Shown: positions 15,007 to 33,296, numbered from the stretch's first letter. The stretch is 64,000 nt of DNA from Neocallimastix lanati (nom. inval.) (GCA_016946835.1 JACVTC010000051.1:1022501-1086500); one strand, 5' to 3'. The notes: a model not told the origin generated them from the letters alone. Translations and numbers: made by a program.

Positions 15007-16438
15007 TTAGAACTTTAATTAAAAATATCAAATATTATTAATTTATATTCATTTAAAATCATTTCTAAATTAAATATGATCAATACTGTTACATTGTCAT
15101 ATTATCTAAAAAAGAATAATTATATAATTAATATATTATTTATTTAAAATGAACAGATCAATTATAAAATTTGTTTTATCTATTAATATATATATTTATT
15201 TCTAAATTTTTTTATATATACTCTATTAAATTTATGCAATACGATATTATATTTATGTTTTTTATTATATTCTGTTTTTTTTTTTTGTTCAACTTAATTA
15301 TTACTATTTTCAAAACATTATATAGATATAGATATATATTGAAAATTTTCAATTAAAAAAAAAAAAAAAAGAAAAAAGAAACTCTTATAAAATTTTTTTT
15401 TTTTTTTTTTTTTTAATAGTGAAAATTATCTATTAATATTGTAATATTATTTAATCTTTCCCTAAAATTTCATTTTCTCTTTAAATTTTTAGCATGAATT
15501 TAATTATAATATTTACTGTTTTTATTATTTATATTGATATTGATTGTAAAATTACTGTTATTTATATATTGTAATTAGGAGAATTATTTCAAATATATTC
15601 AAATAAATATAAAATATTTTCATTACAGCTTTATAAAAAATTATAAAATTAATAATGTTAATAATAATGTTTTATTTTACTTTTTCTTTTTGATGTTTTT
15701 TAATAAATTTACTTGTATAATTTTTCTTTTTTTTAAAAAAAAGGGAATTTTATGAACCTAATTTTTTTAAAAATATAAAATAAAATTAATACTAAATAAT
15801 TTTTTAAAAAAATATTTAAAGAAAAATATAATAATACATATTATTAATAATATTTTTAATTACATACTTTTATTTATTTTATATTATTTTATTTTATATA
15901 TATATTATATATATTTATTATTATTAATTATTATTATGAATAATAAATTATTTATTTAATGAACAGTATTAATAAATATCTATATATATATATTTTTTTT
16001 CATATTAAATAATAATAGTATTTAATTATTAACAAAATATGTATTCTCCATATTAATAAAATTTTTAAATTAATTTAATATATATAACATCTATTACATA
16101 ATTAATATATTTTAAATACATTATCAATACATTAATTAAAATATAATTAATACAATTTAATAAAATTTTAACCTTTTGTTAAATAATTTTTCAATTATTC
16201 TAACCAAAAATTATTACCATTTTTTTTTAAAATTCTTCATAAAATTTTACTATAGTATTTTGAATTGACCGCAAAATATATTATATATAATATTATATAA
16301 TCTTTAATTTATTATATTTAATTTTAATTGTAATTATAAAATCTTTTAAATATTTTATTAATTAATTATCATCATCTTCTTCTATATAAAACTATTTAAT
16401 ATTTAATATAAAAAAAATTATACTTATTAATAATTATA

Positions 16439-16495
<57 letters not shown>

Positions 16496-16841
16496 TATTT
16501 TAATAATATCTATTATAAAACAAAGAGACAAAGAGAAAAAGATTAATTACTTTTTTTCAATTTACTATTAAATTTTTACAAAATTATGTTATTTTCATTA
16601 TAAATTGTAAAAATTGAAGTAGTAAGCAATAATAATTAAAAAAATTAGTATAATTTTATTGTTTTTGTTTTTCTTTTTGTTTTCTTTATAAATGAAATAA
16701 AAGGTAAAATATAATTGAGAATTAATTTTATAAGAAAAAAAAAATACAAAAATCATTTTAACAAAATTTTTTTAAAAAAATAGAAATAACATAAAATATA
16801 AATAAAACATTTTTTTCATAATATTATTATTCTTTTAAAGA
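14821..16841. other. Divergent intergenic region, no gene seen
   Basis: About 2 kb of A/T-only DNA between the divergently transcribed proteasome and lectin genes, so it should hold both promoters. TA tracts occur at 14982-15006 and 16455-16490. No individual promoter element can be named. Confidence 0.6.
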
Positions 16842-18612
16842 ATGAAATTATATATATTTTGCTTATTAATTATAATAACATTATTCAGTATTTGTGCTTC
16901 TCGTAAAAGTAAATTATATCCCGATCAGAATATTGATGATTTGGATGAAGAAGTTCAACAAGAAGATTATAATAACGAATATGATTCCAATATTTATCAA
17001 AATGATGATGAACCAAAAAAAAAGAGTGGTTTAGATGATAATTTAGATTATCAAAATCAGGATTATCAAGAATATCAGGATTATCAGGATTATCAGGATT
17101 ATCAGGATTATCAGGATTATCAGGATTTTAATAATTATGAAAACAATATTGATATTCAAAATGAAAATTCTCAAGAAGAAGAAAATTCCAAAACCCGTCA
17201 CCAATATAAACTTTCATTTAAAAAACCATATTATTACTACAATGATACTAATATTATTCCAAATTGGGAATATTCGGGAGGTATTTATTACATTTTACAT
17301 TTTGAAGATAATATATTCATATAAAATATTTATTGTTTTAAATATATATTTAATATATACTTTATATTTTTATTTTATTTATTATTTATCTTATATATCT
17401 TTTTATTTATGTAATTTATAAAATTTACAATCTATAATTTATTTTATATATTATTTATATAATTGTTATTAGATGTTATACCTGCTCAAGATATGATTCG
17501 TCTTGTACCCTCTGTTCCAAATAAGACTGGTATATAATCATTTTATCTATTTTTTATAATAATAAATATCAAAACATATTATAAGAAATTCATATTATTA
17601 TTTATAATAATTATTTACATATAATGTTAGACAGTATAAAATAAAAAGTATTTAATTTTTCAGTAATATTGTTTAATATTATATAATAAATAGGTGGTAT
17701 ATGGAGTCTTACATCTAATCATTACGAGTAAAATATATTTAAAATAAGTTACTTGATTATATTTGTAATAGAAATAATGATTTATTTAATTTATAATCTA
17801 CTTATATATATTTTATTTATTCATATATAATAAAAATTGATTATAGCGAGTGGCAAGTTATTTTTTCATTCAAAATCTCCGGAATAAATATGCGTGGTTC
17901 ACAGGTAATATATATATATATATATATAATAATAATAATTATAATATAATAATATATATATATATATAATAAGGGTATGGGCTTTTTCTACACTGAACAT
18001 CGTTTAAAACCAGATGTATTTTTTGGAGGAGAGACTACATGGAATGGTTTAGCTATTATATTTGATACATTAAATCTTGATTCCAATGTAATTAAATAAT
18101 AATCTAATTTTTTCTATTCAAAAAAAAAAAAAAAAAAATTGATAATAATAATAATTATTATAAATAATTAAAAAATGAATTAATTGTTGACATTATATTA
18201 TATAACATTATATAATATTATATTCAATATATGTATATATAAAGACAAATATCCCAACTATTAGCATTTTATATAATGATGGAAATACAACCATCAGAAG
18301 TCAAAGCGATTATGATAAAATAAGAAAAAGCGCATGTGTTGCTGATTTTAGGTATTAATGAATTAAATTAAATAAAAAGAGAATATACAATTGTGTTAAT
18401 TATTTATTAATTATTTTTTTTTTTTATTTTTATAATTTATTGTAATGATAATAATTATTTTATTATTTAATTTAAAAGAAATTCACCATCGCCTGTTTTT
18501 GTTAGAATTACTTACCAAAATAAAAATTTAAAGGTTGAAATTGATTTAAGTCATGAAGGTACTGAATATAACGAATGCACTAATGATTATATTGAATTGC
18601 CAAAAAAGTAAA

Positions 18613-18711
<99 letters not shown>

Positions 18712-19964
18712 TACTGTTTTAAATTAATTATTATAAAATAGTTTTGTCTATGGCATCACCGCAAAAACAGGTAATGATAACCCTGATGATCATGATATCA
18801 TAAGCTTTGACTTTTACCAACTTAACCCACCACCAAGAGAAGTTAAATATAGACCAATCGAAGAAGAAATTCTTAATCGTGATGGAGAATTTAAAATTGA
18901 TGATCAAACATTTGAGGTATATAATAAACAAGTTAATAAATTAAATTGATAATTATGAATATAGAAACTAATATATAATTTATTTATTTATTTATTTATT
19001 AATCTGCTTGTTCGTTTGTTATTTACAAACAGCATATTAAAAAAGTTAAAGAAGAACTTGAAAAAGTCGATCAAAAGAAAAGAGACCAAGAAAAAACAGA
19101 CAAATTTGTTGATGTATTTATTAAATTAATTTCTTTATTTTAAAATTTCAATTTTTTTTATAACTCTATTAATAATCTTATTTAAATAAAAGGCACGAAC
19201 AATTAAAATGTCACAATTCAGAATTTTAGAAACTGTGAATAGAGTTCTTGCTTATATTCAAAATCCACAAAATCAGTCAAGTCCCGATGAAGATGGATCA
19301 TTAGAAAATATTAATAATACATCTGAAAAAATTATATATTCACAACAAGAGATGAATGAATCATTAGATAATCTTAACCAGAAAGTTGAAAATGTGAATT
19401 ATTCTGTGGAAAAAAACTCACAGAAATTTGACTCTAAAATAAATTCAGTTGAAGTAAAATAATATATAATAAAATATAATAATAAAAATAAAAATAATAA
19501 TTAATTAATTAATTAATTAATTTTTTTTTTTTTTTTTTTTTATGTATTTTCTTAAAAAAAAATAAAAATTATTTAAAATATATAAAAATATATTTATAAA
19601 TATTAAAGTCAAAGATTAATCAAAAAGTTATGTCCGAAATGAATAAAGTTTTATCCGAATTAAGATCCGTAAAGGAGCAAAACAGAAAATTAAAGGAAGC
19701 TACCAAAATTTTAGAAAATACTTCTAAAAATCAACCAAATATATGGCTTGTATGTTACCTTTTTATTTATATAAATCAATAAAAAATTAATTATATGTAT
19801 ATATATAATTCTCTAATTGTTTATAATATTAATATTTTTAAATAAAATTAATATAGGTTGTTATTGTTTCATTCTTTATAAATATACTAGGATTTTATAT
19901 AGTTGTTCGTGTATTACCAAATTTAGGTCATGAAAGAGATTTATTTAAAACTCACAATTACTAA
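16842..19964 (+). CDS. LMAN1: L-type lectin cargo receptor (ERGIC-53/LMAN1 family)
   Basis: Type I membrane lectin that carries glycoproteins from ER to Golgi. Twelve exons join in frame to 567 aa: 16842-17280, 17473-17529, 17694-17727 (34 bp), 17847-17904, 17974-18087, 18245-18351, 18479-18607, 18742-18916, 19033-19113, 19193-19453, 19609-19749 and 19857-19964. A signal peptide ends near ASRKSK. An acidic linker with repeated YQD triplets follows, about residues 65-85. The lectin domain starts at YKLSFKKPYYYY and includes EWQVIFSFKISG, GMGFFYTEH, ETTWNGLAIIFDT and the DDHDIISFDFYQL end. A coiled-coil stalk and one C-terminal membrane helix (VVIVSFFINILGFYIVV) follow. The short cytosolic tail ends in FKTHNY and lacks the KKxx/KKFF retrieval signal expected of the family. 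The added YQD linker is unusual. Confidence 0.92.
17045..17127 (+). repeat. In-frame 9-bp tandem repeat (TATCAGGAT)
   Basis: About eight copies of a 9-bp unit encode (Tyr-Gln-Asp)n with one Glu variant, in the linker between signal peptide and lectin domain. Unit number is likely to vary between alleles. Confidence 0.9.
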
Positions 19965-20633
<669 letters not shown>

Positions 20634-21650
20634 ATGGAGGAAGAATATCAGCAAACAATTGAACAATTAAATCAATTAAAAGAAATTATTAATTTGGATC
20701 CTAATAATCAAGAAATTATATCACTTTATCATGATTTAACTAAACTTAAAGAATTACAAGAAGCAAGTCTTTTAGAAGAAAAAAAGAAAAAATTATTAAA
20801 TTTAGTTGATGATATAACTAGTAATTCTGATTCTAATACTTTCTCATTCAATTATGAATCATATAATAATACTGAAACTAGTATTTCATCAACAACAACA
20901 CCAAGAACTGCAGAAACAGTAGCTTCCAATACAACAGAAACTTCGACTGAAATTTTTAATAAGCATTTATTATCTGAAGAAAGCTTAAAGGAAGGATTAA
21001 AATGTTGTATTCCTTTGGAGAATGAAGGACATGTATTTTTTTTACCAGGAATGATAACAAAAATAAACGATGAAAATAATACATGCAAAGTTCTTTTAAT
21101 AACACCTATAAATAAAAATTTAATCCCATGTCAAAAATTGAATTGTAATTTAAATTGTAAACGTTCACATGGAATTGAAATTAACAAAAGTTTAATTTTA
21201 TCTCATAATATCCTTGATATTTCTTCGCTAATCGAAAAAGGTATTTGTTTTGCAAAGTATGAAGATTCTGTATGGTATTTAGCAAGAATTATAAAAAGAA
21301 TTGAAAATGAAAATAATAAACACGTAAAAAAATTTATAGTTAGATATAAAGGATATGACGAATATGAAGAAATTACTCCTGAAAATATTATACCCGTATG
21401 TGGAATGGATATAGAAAATATAGGAAATGATTGGAGTGATGCAGATGATTATTCCACATATTCTGATTCATCATCTTATTATTCAGAAAGTGATTCTATA
21501 ACAGATTTTGAAGATTTTTCAGGAAATACAAGTCATTCAGATACTCTAAAAATATTAAATGATAATAGTATTAGTTCGTTCGGAGAATGGGTACGATTTA
21601 TATAACAATAAAGTCAATTTATAAATATATATAAAAAATAACATTAATAT

Positions 21651-21697
<47 letters not shown>

Positions 21698-22450
21698 TAA
21701 AAGGAAAAACATACCAAAGGTATTGCTTCCCATTTAATGAAAAAAATGGGATATGAACCTGTATGTATCATAAGTATTTCTAAATTTATCTTAAAAACAT
21801 TATTAATAATTATAAATTTGAAATAAAAGGGGAAAGGTTTAGGTTTAGATGGTGAAGGTATTGTAAATCCAATTGAAATTGTCATACAACCTCCTGGTAA
21901 AGGTTTAGATTTTGAAGTAGATGAAATAAAAGAATTAGCTGAGAAAAGACAAAAAGAACAAGAAAAACGAAAAGTTAATCTTTTAAAAAAGAAACAAAGG
22001 AAAAGAAAATTAAATAGTATGGAAAATATAGATTCAGACGTTTTTGATTTCTTAAATGTGAGTATTAATAAAAAAGCAAAAGGAAAATTATATGCAATTG
22101 AAAATAAACAAAAATCAAAAGAAGATTACAAACATGAGGAAAATGAAGATTCTAATAAAAATAATTCATTTAAACGTAAGAAACCTGAAATTGCAAGTAA
22201 AAAAAGTAAAAAAGAAAATAATTTAAAGTTATTACAAATACAAAAGCAAATACGTGATTTAAATCATCAAATTCAAAGAGCAAAGGAACGTTACGAAAGA
22301 AATAAAATTAGAGATAAAGTAGTAGCTGAACATTATAAAAATAAAATTGAAGAATTTAAAAAAGTTTTATATACTTTAGAGCTAAAAGAAAAGCAAATTA
22401 AAAATTCAATTTCAGATTCAAAAACACTCTATTCTAAATTTGAATTTTAA
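20634..22450 (+). CDS. ZGPAT: ZGPAT-like CCCH, Tudor and G-patch protein
   Basis: Homologue of ZGPAT/ZIP, a nuclear protein linked in animals to transcriptional repression and, through its G-patch, to a DEAH helicase in splicing (family knowledge). Three exons, 20634-21590, 21704-21760 and 21830-22450, give 544 aa. Order: an N-terminal helix matching the family (LTKLKELQEASL); a CCCH finger near residues 165-180; a Tudor-like domain (CFAKYEDSVWYLARI, RYKGYDEYEEI); a Ser/acidic stretch; a G-patch (THKGIASHLMKKMGYEPGKG type, then GLGLDGEGI); the FDFLN motif; and a C-terminal coiled coil. The CCCH spacing is C-x4-C-x3-C-x3-H, shorter than the family C-x7-C-x5-C-x3-H. The architecture as a whole makes the call firm even though each domain is diverged. 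Confidence 0.88.
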
Positions 22451-23052
22451 TATAAATTTTAAAATAATTAAAATAATGCTTATATTTAATGTAAATTATC
22501 TATTATTTAAAACACCAATACAAAATAATAAAAAAAAATGGTAAAAAAAAAATTATATAGCCTATATATAACATATAAATATTAGATTTAATTTAAATAA
22601 TATTAATTATTTATTCATTACTTATTACTTTATATTAATTATATTATAATAAATATTTTATATGTTTGTAATAGTAATAATAATAATGTGGTATAATAAT
22701 TAATAATAATAATTAATAATAATTTATAATAATTAATTAATAATAGTAATAGTACAAATAGTAATAATAAAGTATTTTTCAAAATGAGAATAAGAATAAA
22801 AAAAAATAGATATTTTCAGATAATATTTGAAATTTGTTATAAATGTTGATTTAATATTAAATATCTAGATAAATATGAATTTTAATATGTTAATATAATT
22901 TAAATATTTATGTATATATATATATATTTTTATAATTATTACATTATTACTAATAAAGAATAATGTTATAGTTATTATTTTAATTATTATTATTGTTATT
23001 GTTGTTATTATTTATTTATTATTATTATAATTATTGTTATTATTATAATTAT
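22451..23052. other. Convergent intergenic spacer, no gene seen
   Basis: A/T-only DNA between the ends of two convergent genes, with TAA/AAT-rich stretches and no coding signal. Confidence 0.6.
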
Positions 23053-27051
<3,999 letters not shown>

Positions 27052-28299
27052 TTATATTATTAATTAATGTTTCAAAGGTATGACAATCAAAGATAATTAT
27101 GAATTATTTATAAAGATATTATATATTTGAATAATTATATATTTTATAAAATATATAAATAAAATATGAACTATAATAATTATAAATAAGAGATATAAGA
27201 TAAAAAAAAAATAGAAGAAAATAATTTCTTATTTTAACTTAAATTTAATTTTATATATATATATAAAGTAAATATATATTATTATTTTATTATATATTTT
27301 TTTTTAAAAAATTAATTTTAATTATATTAAATAAAAAAATTTTAAAAAATATATATTAATTAAATTAATTAAAATATGAAGTAAAATTAATATTATAAAG
27401 AATCTTATTATCTTCATCACTTTAATATTAATTAGTTATTATCTTCATTTATGTATTTATTAATATATAAAAAATAATTATATTAATTTTAATATATTAA
27501 CTAATAAGATTAATTTAATATTAAAACAAAATTGTGTTACGGAAAATAACTAAAATAAAATATATATTTAAAAAAAAATATAACAAAAAAAATAGCAAAA
27601 AAATATCAGATGACTTATAATATAAAATATAAAATTATTAAAAAAGTTATAATATGGTCATTAATACAATAAAATTATTTAAAGTATTTTTACTTCAAAT
27701 TATAAAATATTACCAATAATACATGAAAGAATTTCTTTTTATATATAAATGGAAAATTTTCTTGTTAAAAATTTTTATCTGTTTTATAATTATTTCAAAT
27801 TTTATATATCACCTTTATTATTTAAACATTTCAAATAAATTTAAAATTAGATATTAATTACCACATAAAATATTTGATGAACATTAAAATTAATAAATGT
27901 ACTTTGTAATAAATACATATATTAATCCTTTTTTATAATTTTATATTATTATGTAAGATATATATTTTATTAGTTTTGCTTTATATTTTATTATTTCTAT
28001 AAATTATTTTATTATATTTATTAAAACTTTCTTTTTCCAATCTGTATAACATTATTACAAAATGGATATTGGATTTAGTGTTATTAATGATTTAATTTGT
28101 ATTATTTAAATTTACAATAGCTTAATAATATTAAAATAAATTTATATTGAATAATTGATGAATAACATAAACTATTTTATTTTTTTTTTTAAATTCTATA
28201 TGATAGTTTTATATAAAAATTATTATTGAAAAAAATATTGATAAATTAAATATTTAAATTATTTTTATTATTAAAAAAAGAATAATATTTTTATGTAAT
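27052..28299. other. Intergenic spacer, no gene seen
   Basis: A/T-only spacer between two minus-strand genes. It should hold the RING gene promoter and the HGH1 3' end. No coding signal. Confidence 0.6.
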
Positions 28300-28529
28300 C
28301 TAATCTAATTCATCAACAACTTCTTTTTCTTCACTATCTTTTTCAAGATGTTTAGTTTTTATATATTCTGTGTGTTTAGTAAGATCTTCCTTTTCATTTG
28401 GATCTTCTGGTCTCATTGTCATATTAACATATTTTAAAGCTAATTCATGAACACGATCATCAGTTTCTTGGAGATCCATCTAAAAATAGTATTTATAAAT
28501 ATGAAATATGAATTTAATTATTTTTATAA

Positions 28530-28577
<48 letters not shown>

Positions 28578-30686
28578 GGAGTAAAATAATAATTTATTAA
28601 TTATTATGATCATAATTTTATTATATAAAACTATATTTACTTCACGAATAATTGGGTATACAGAATGATTTCTTAAATAGTCTCTTCCAAACTTCGTGGT
28701 AGCAAGTAGTATTAGAGATTCTATTAATAATTCTCTCATATAACTATCTGGTTCACGTTTTTTAGTTGGTTCAAGCAATTGAAGCTATTAATAGCAATAT
28801 CAGTATGAATATGAATAATAATAATAATAATACATGAAAAATAATTATTATCATAATAAATAATAACAGTTAAAGATTAATAGTTAATAAAAATATTTTT
28901 ATTTATTATTTGCTAATCATTTTTCAATTAAAATATTTATTTAAATAAATATATACTTCATCTGGTAAAGCTTCCATTTCCTCATCATTAAAATCTTCTG
29001 GTCCAGCAAGTGGTAATAAAATTCTTGGTAAAATATTAAGACCATTTGGATCTAACATTTTCTCATGAGATTCAATGTTAAAGCAACAATTTCTTTTAAA
29101 ATTATAAATAGTTATATACATATATATATCATTTATATATTAATAAAAATTTTGATAGTCTTCTTATTAATCTATTAGAAAAAATACATATGAATAAATA
29201 AACTTTTAAATTTATATATAATCAAATATCTACTTAATAGTTGAAATAACACCACCACGACGTAATAAACTTGGATGTTCAGTAAAACATATAATGTTTC
29301 CTAAAAGACAATTATATTCAGAATCTTCGACATTTCTAAGGAAATGTTTACGACCTTGAGGTAACTATACATTTCAAATTTATCACGCAAAGAAGTAAAA
29401 ATAATATATATATAATTATTATTATTAAATTTTTATTATTAGTTTTTTTTATCATTTTTATTATTCCTATATATTTAAACAAGTTTATAATATTAACCTT
29501 GGTAATGTTAGCAAAAACGCCACTAAGGTGATCATAATTAGCAAACTTGTTAAGTTTATTGCTTTCACCCCTTACAAAAACATCTACTAATTTACCAATA
29601 GTTGTAAATTCAGTTCTTAATTTAGTCGAATCATCTAAATCAGCTCTCGGTAAAAGCTTATCAGCGACAACTTCAGATTTTGATAAATTAGATAATAACA
29701 TACAAGCAATGTCAGAATTTGGTGACTCAGTATTCTACATTTTTTTTATAATATTATATATATTTTTTATTTATAAAAATATAAAAGTAAAATTTTCCAT
29801 TAATTCAGCATTCATTAGAAAAAATATTTATTAATATATAATAAATTTTCAACAAAAAAAAAAAATAAATAAAAAATAACTTACTAAAATAATCTTAATA
29901 ACATCTGCTAAAAATCTTTCATCAGTCATTTGAGAAGCAAGTTCAACTTTACTTGAAAGATTAATTAAACAAGACAAAGCAGATTGAGCAATTAACTATT
30001 ATATATTTTATTTTTATAAATAAAACAATAATAAATAATAAATATATTATATATATTAAACATTTAAAAGTAATATAAAATAAAATGTAATAATAAAATA
30101 TAAAAAATATATAAATTATTATTATATATTATTTTATATATTTTATATAATTACAGGTGTATCATTGACTAATAATTTTAGATATTTAATAGCTTTCATA
30201 TCATCAGCTAAAAATAATGGTACATATTCCGGAGTATTACTGAAAGTTAACACTTGCTCAACAGCAATTCTTCTAACTTCTGGTTTTAAGTCAGTTAAAA
30301 AATCAAAAAGCTAATATTTATTATAATTCATTTTTTAAAATATTATATATTAAACAATATTAAGAAAAGAAAAAAATATATATATCAAATTTTAAATATT
30401 AAAATTAGAATTTTATAAAATAACAATAATATTTATATATATAAATATATATTTCAAATTTTAAATTTTAAATAGTAGAATTATAATTTTATGAAATAAT
30501 AAAAAAAATAAAAAAATGTAATAACCAAATTTGATTTTACTTAATAAAATTAAAATTATATTAATATTTTATTTAACATTTAACATTTTATTTAATATTT
30601 TCATTTATTTTAAGTTCTACCGTGAAATATTTATATCTAATACATTTAAGATAAAATTTATATATTACTTCATTAATAGCTTCCAT
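28300..30686 (-). CDS. HGH1: HGH1, armadillo-type chaperone for eEF2 folding
   Basis: Cytosolic armadillo-repeat protein that in yeast bridges elongation factor 2 to the chaperonin TRiC/CCT (family knowledge). Eight exons join in frame to 370 aa: 30686-30669 (six codons, MEAINE), 30310-30155, 29995-29885, 29734-29498, 29364-29234, 29092-28957, 28784-28641 and 28479-28300. Diagnostic family segments are LFDFLTDLKPEVRRIAVEQ near the start, ANITKLPQGRKHFL, RRGGVISTIKNCCFN, the very conserved ILPRILLPLAGPEDFNDEEM, REPDSYMRELLIESLILL and DDRVHELALKYVNM. The C-terminus is Lys/Glu-rich and ends VVDELD. The tiny first exon is supported by the direct join of NE to LFDFLTD. Confidence 0.93.
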
Positions 30687-30715
30687 TTTAGTTTTAATAT
30701 TTTTTAAAAAATATT

Positions 30716-30754
<39 letters not shown>

Positions 30755-30942
30755 ATGAAAATAAAAAAATAAAAAAATATTTTATTTCTATTGGTAATTA
30801 CAAAATTTTTAATTTACTTCAAAAGTTTTTTTCCAATATATTTTTTCTTTTTTATTTATATTCAAATTTTTACAAAGATGTTTATTATTACATTTCAAAT
30901 AAGTGATTTTAAATTTAAGCCACGATATGATTTATTATAATA

Positions 30943-31686
30943 AACTATGGGGGTGTGTCATTTCGAAAATTTTTATTACATAAATTTGTATTTTGTTGTA
31001 GTGCATTTCGGAAAACATGGCGTATTATAATGTAATAAATAAATAAATGAATAAATAAATTATAAATGAATAAATAAATTTTTAAATAATAATAAAAATA
31101 ATTAAGACAAACGTTTTATGACTAAAAAAATTTTTTTTAGAAAATTAAATAAAAATATATATATATATATATATATAATTACTACATATATTACTACATA
31201 TATATAATAATTATTATATTTTTTTTATTTTATTTTAAATATTATTAATTATTATTAATACATTAATACCTTGTTTATATTATCAACAGAAAATACAGAT
31301 TGAATAAAATAAAATAAAATGAAATAAAATAAAATAAAATGAATAGTAGAAACATAAATATAAGTACAGATTGAATAAAATAAAATAAAATAAAATAAAA
31401 TAAAATATAATATAATATAATAAAATATAATAAAAAGTAGAATATTAAATAAGAAAGTATAGATTGAATAAAATAAAATAAAATAAAATAAAATAAAATG
31501 AAATAAAATAAAATAAAATAAAATAAAATAAAATAAAATAAAATAAAATGAAATAAAATAAAATAAAATAAAATAAAATAAAATAAAATAAAATTAAGTG
31601 GCTTAAAATTTAAAATATTTAAGCCATACAACAAAATACAAATTTATGTAATAAAAATTTTCGAAATGCACACTCCCCTGAACTAT
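30943..31686. mobile_element. MITE/foldback-like element with ~52-bp inverted termini
   Basis: Two ends, 30949-31000 and 31627-31680, are inverted copies differing by only a few bases and indels. The left reads GGGGGTGTGTCATTTCGAAA onward to TTTGTTGTA. The right, reverse-complemented, reads CAGGGGAGTGTGCATTTCGA onward to the same TTTGTTGTA. AACTAT flanks both ends (30943-30948 and 31681-31686), which could be a target-site duplication. The 0.7-kb interior is non-coding and filled with the AAAAT minisatellite. No transposase is present, so any mobility would depend on a partner. The G-rich tips stand out strongly from the local base composition. Confidence 0.75.
31285..31612. repeat. (AAAAT)n minisatellite with ACAGATTGAATAAAAT core
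   Basis: Interior of the inverted-repeat element. Three degenerate units of the GTACAGATTGAATAAAATAA core are separated by AAAAT runs of variable length. Same family as the arrays at 13.7 and 33.3 kb. Confidence 0.8.
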
Positions 31687-32429
31687 AATTATTTTTATTA
31701 TAATTACTATTATTTAATACATATTAATTTTAAAGAATATTTCATTTTATACATTATACATTATATATAATAAAATATTCCTGTATACATGTCAGATATT
31801 TTAAAATTTTAAAATTAAGCATTTTTATTAATTTTTAAAAATATTTTTATTTATTTATATAACAATAGTAATAAAAAATATTTCATTAATTCAGTTTAAA
31901 TAAAAATATTAATTATAATAGTTATAAATATGAAATATTTTTGTATTTGGATAATAAATTAAATATCTTTTTTAATATTTAATAGTAATAAACAAGAAAT
32001 AATTCTTATATTTATGATAATAATAAGAGTAATTAGGATGAATATTTAATACTTCATTAACAATAGTAATGAATATGAAATGTATTCTTATATTCAAAAC
32101 AGTAATAATTATGAAAATTAAACATTTATAATAATTTTTTTTTCATATAAATATTTTATCAAATCATATAAATTAATCAACAGTTTTTTTATTATTTGAT
32201 TGGACAATCATATTTTTAAGCATATAAAAGTAAGAATATTTTATTTCAAAATTCTTTTTACTCTATGATTTTAAAAATTAATAATTGGGTATAATAATAA
32301 ATTTATACAAAAAATAATTATTAATTTTTATCTTATCTAATTATATATTATAATAATTATTTATTATAAATAAAATAAATAATTATGAATGTAAGTAAAT
32401 AATTGAGAATATTGTGATGAAAACCTATT

Positions 32430-33250
32430 TTTTATTATTTCTGACACCTCTAGTGAAAAGGTGATTTTACGATCATCTAATGCACGCAACTTTGTTCTGA
32501 ATATTCACAATTATTTAATTATAAAAAATATAAATTATATAATGAATTTAAAAATTTTATTATTAATTAATATGTGTAAATTTTTTATGTAGTTTGTTTT
32601 ATTTAATTAATCATTTTTAAAACGAAGTAATTTATTATAAATTATTTAAAATATTTAAATATTATAAATTATAAAATGAAATTTTTTTATTTAATAAAAG
32701 AAGCTTGTATTAAATTTATAGGGTATTAGTTATTGTAGTAATAACTTTTATAAATGGTAAATATGGAATAATTCATAATTTAAAATTTTAAATATTTGAT
32801 ATAATTAAAGATAAAAAATTTATACTATCAAAATTATAAATCCCTTCATGTCATATTTAGTTTTTTCTTGTGATATAAAAAATATATTTTTAGTAAATTT
32901 TTTAATAAAATAATTAAGGATTGAAAATTAATATATATGACTTTGAAAAATTCATCTTCATTTCTTCTTGATGATTATAAATCATTTATTCATAAATTAA
33001 ATATTTCTAATTATACCTTTTTATTTATATTAAAATTTTAATATCTTATATATACTTATCTAATAAAGTATTATTAATCAATTTTATAACAATTCTATTA
33101 CCATCATATTTGAAAAGTCCTCCTGGTATCAACATAACTTCTCTTTTAACAGTTTACATTTATCTAATTCTTTATTATGTCCATAATTTAAATTTTTACA
33201 TATGTACATCACACTTGTATCTGTTTCGCATTCATATACCATAATTTCTA
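32430..33250 (-). pseudogene. Possible coding remnants, unidentified
   Basis: Patches of codon-like, less A/T-pure DNA on the minus strand. 33240-33130 reads MVYECETDTSVMYICKNLN and on. One frame over, about 33155-33065, reads VMLIPGGLFKYDGNRIVIKL. At about 32500-32425 FRTKLRALDDRKITFSLEVS is open. The frame change between the first two pieces and the absence of clean exon borders suggest a decayed gene, though a short-exon gene cannot be excluded. I do not recognise the protein. Confidence 0.25.
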
Positions 33251-33296
33251 AAATATAAAAGTTAACATTATTAAAAAAAACATAAAAAAAATGATA

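Noticed and set aside
31275-31634. 119-codon frame of Leu/Phe/Tyr (and 13686-13889)
   Set aside because: It is the AAAAT minisatellite read in frame; composition follows the repeat, not a membrane protein.
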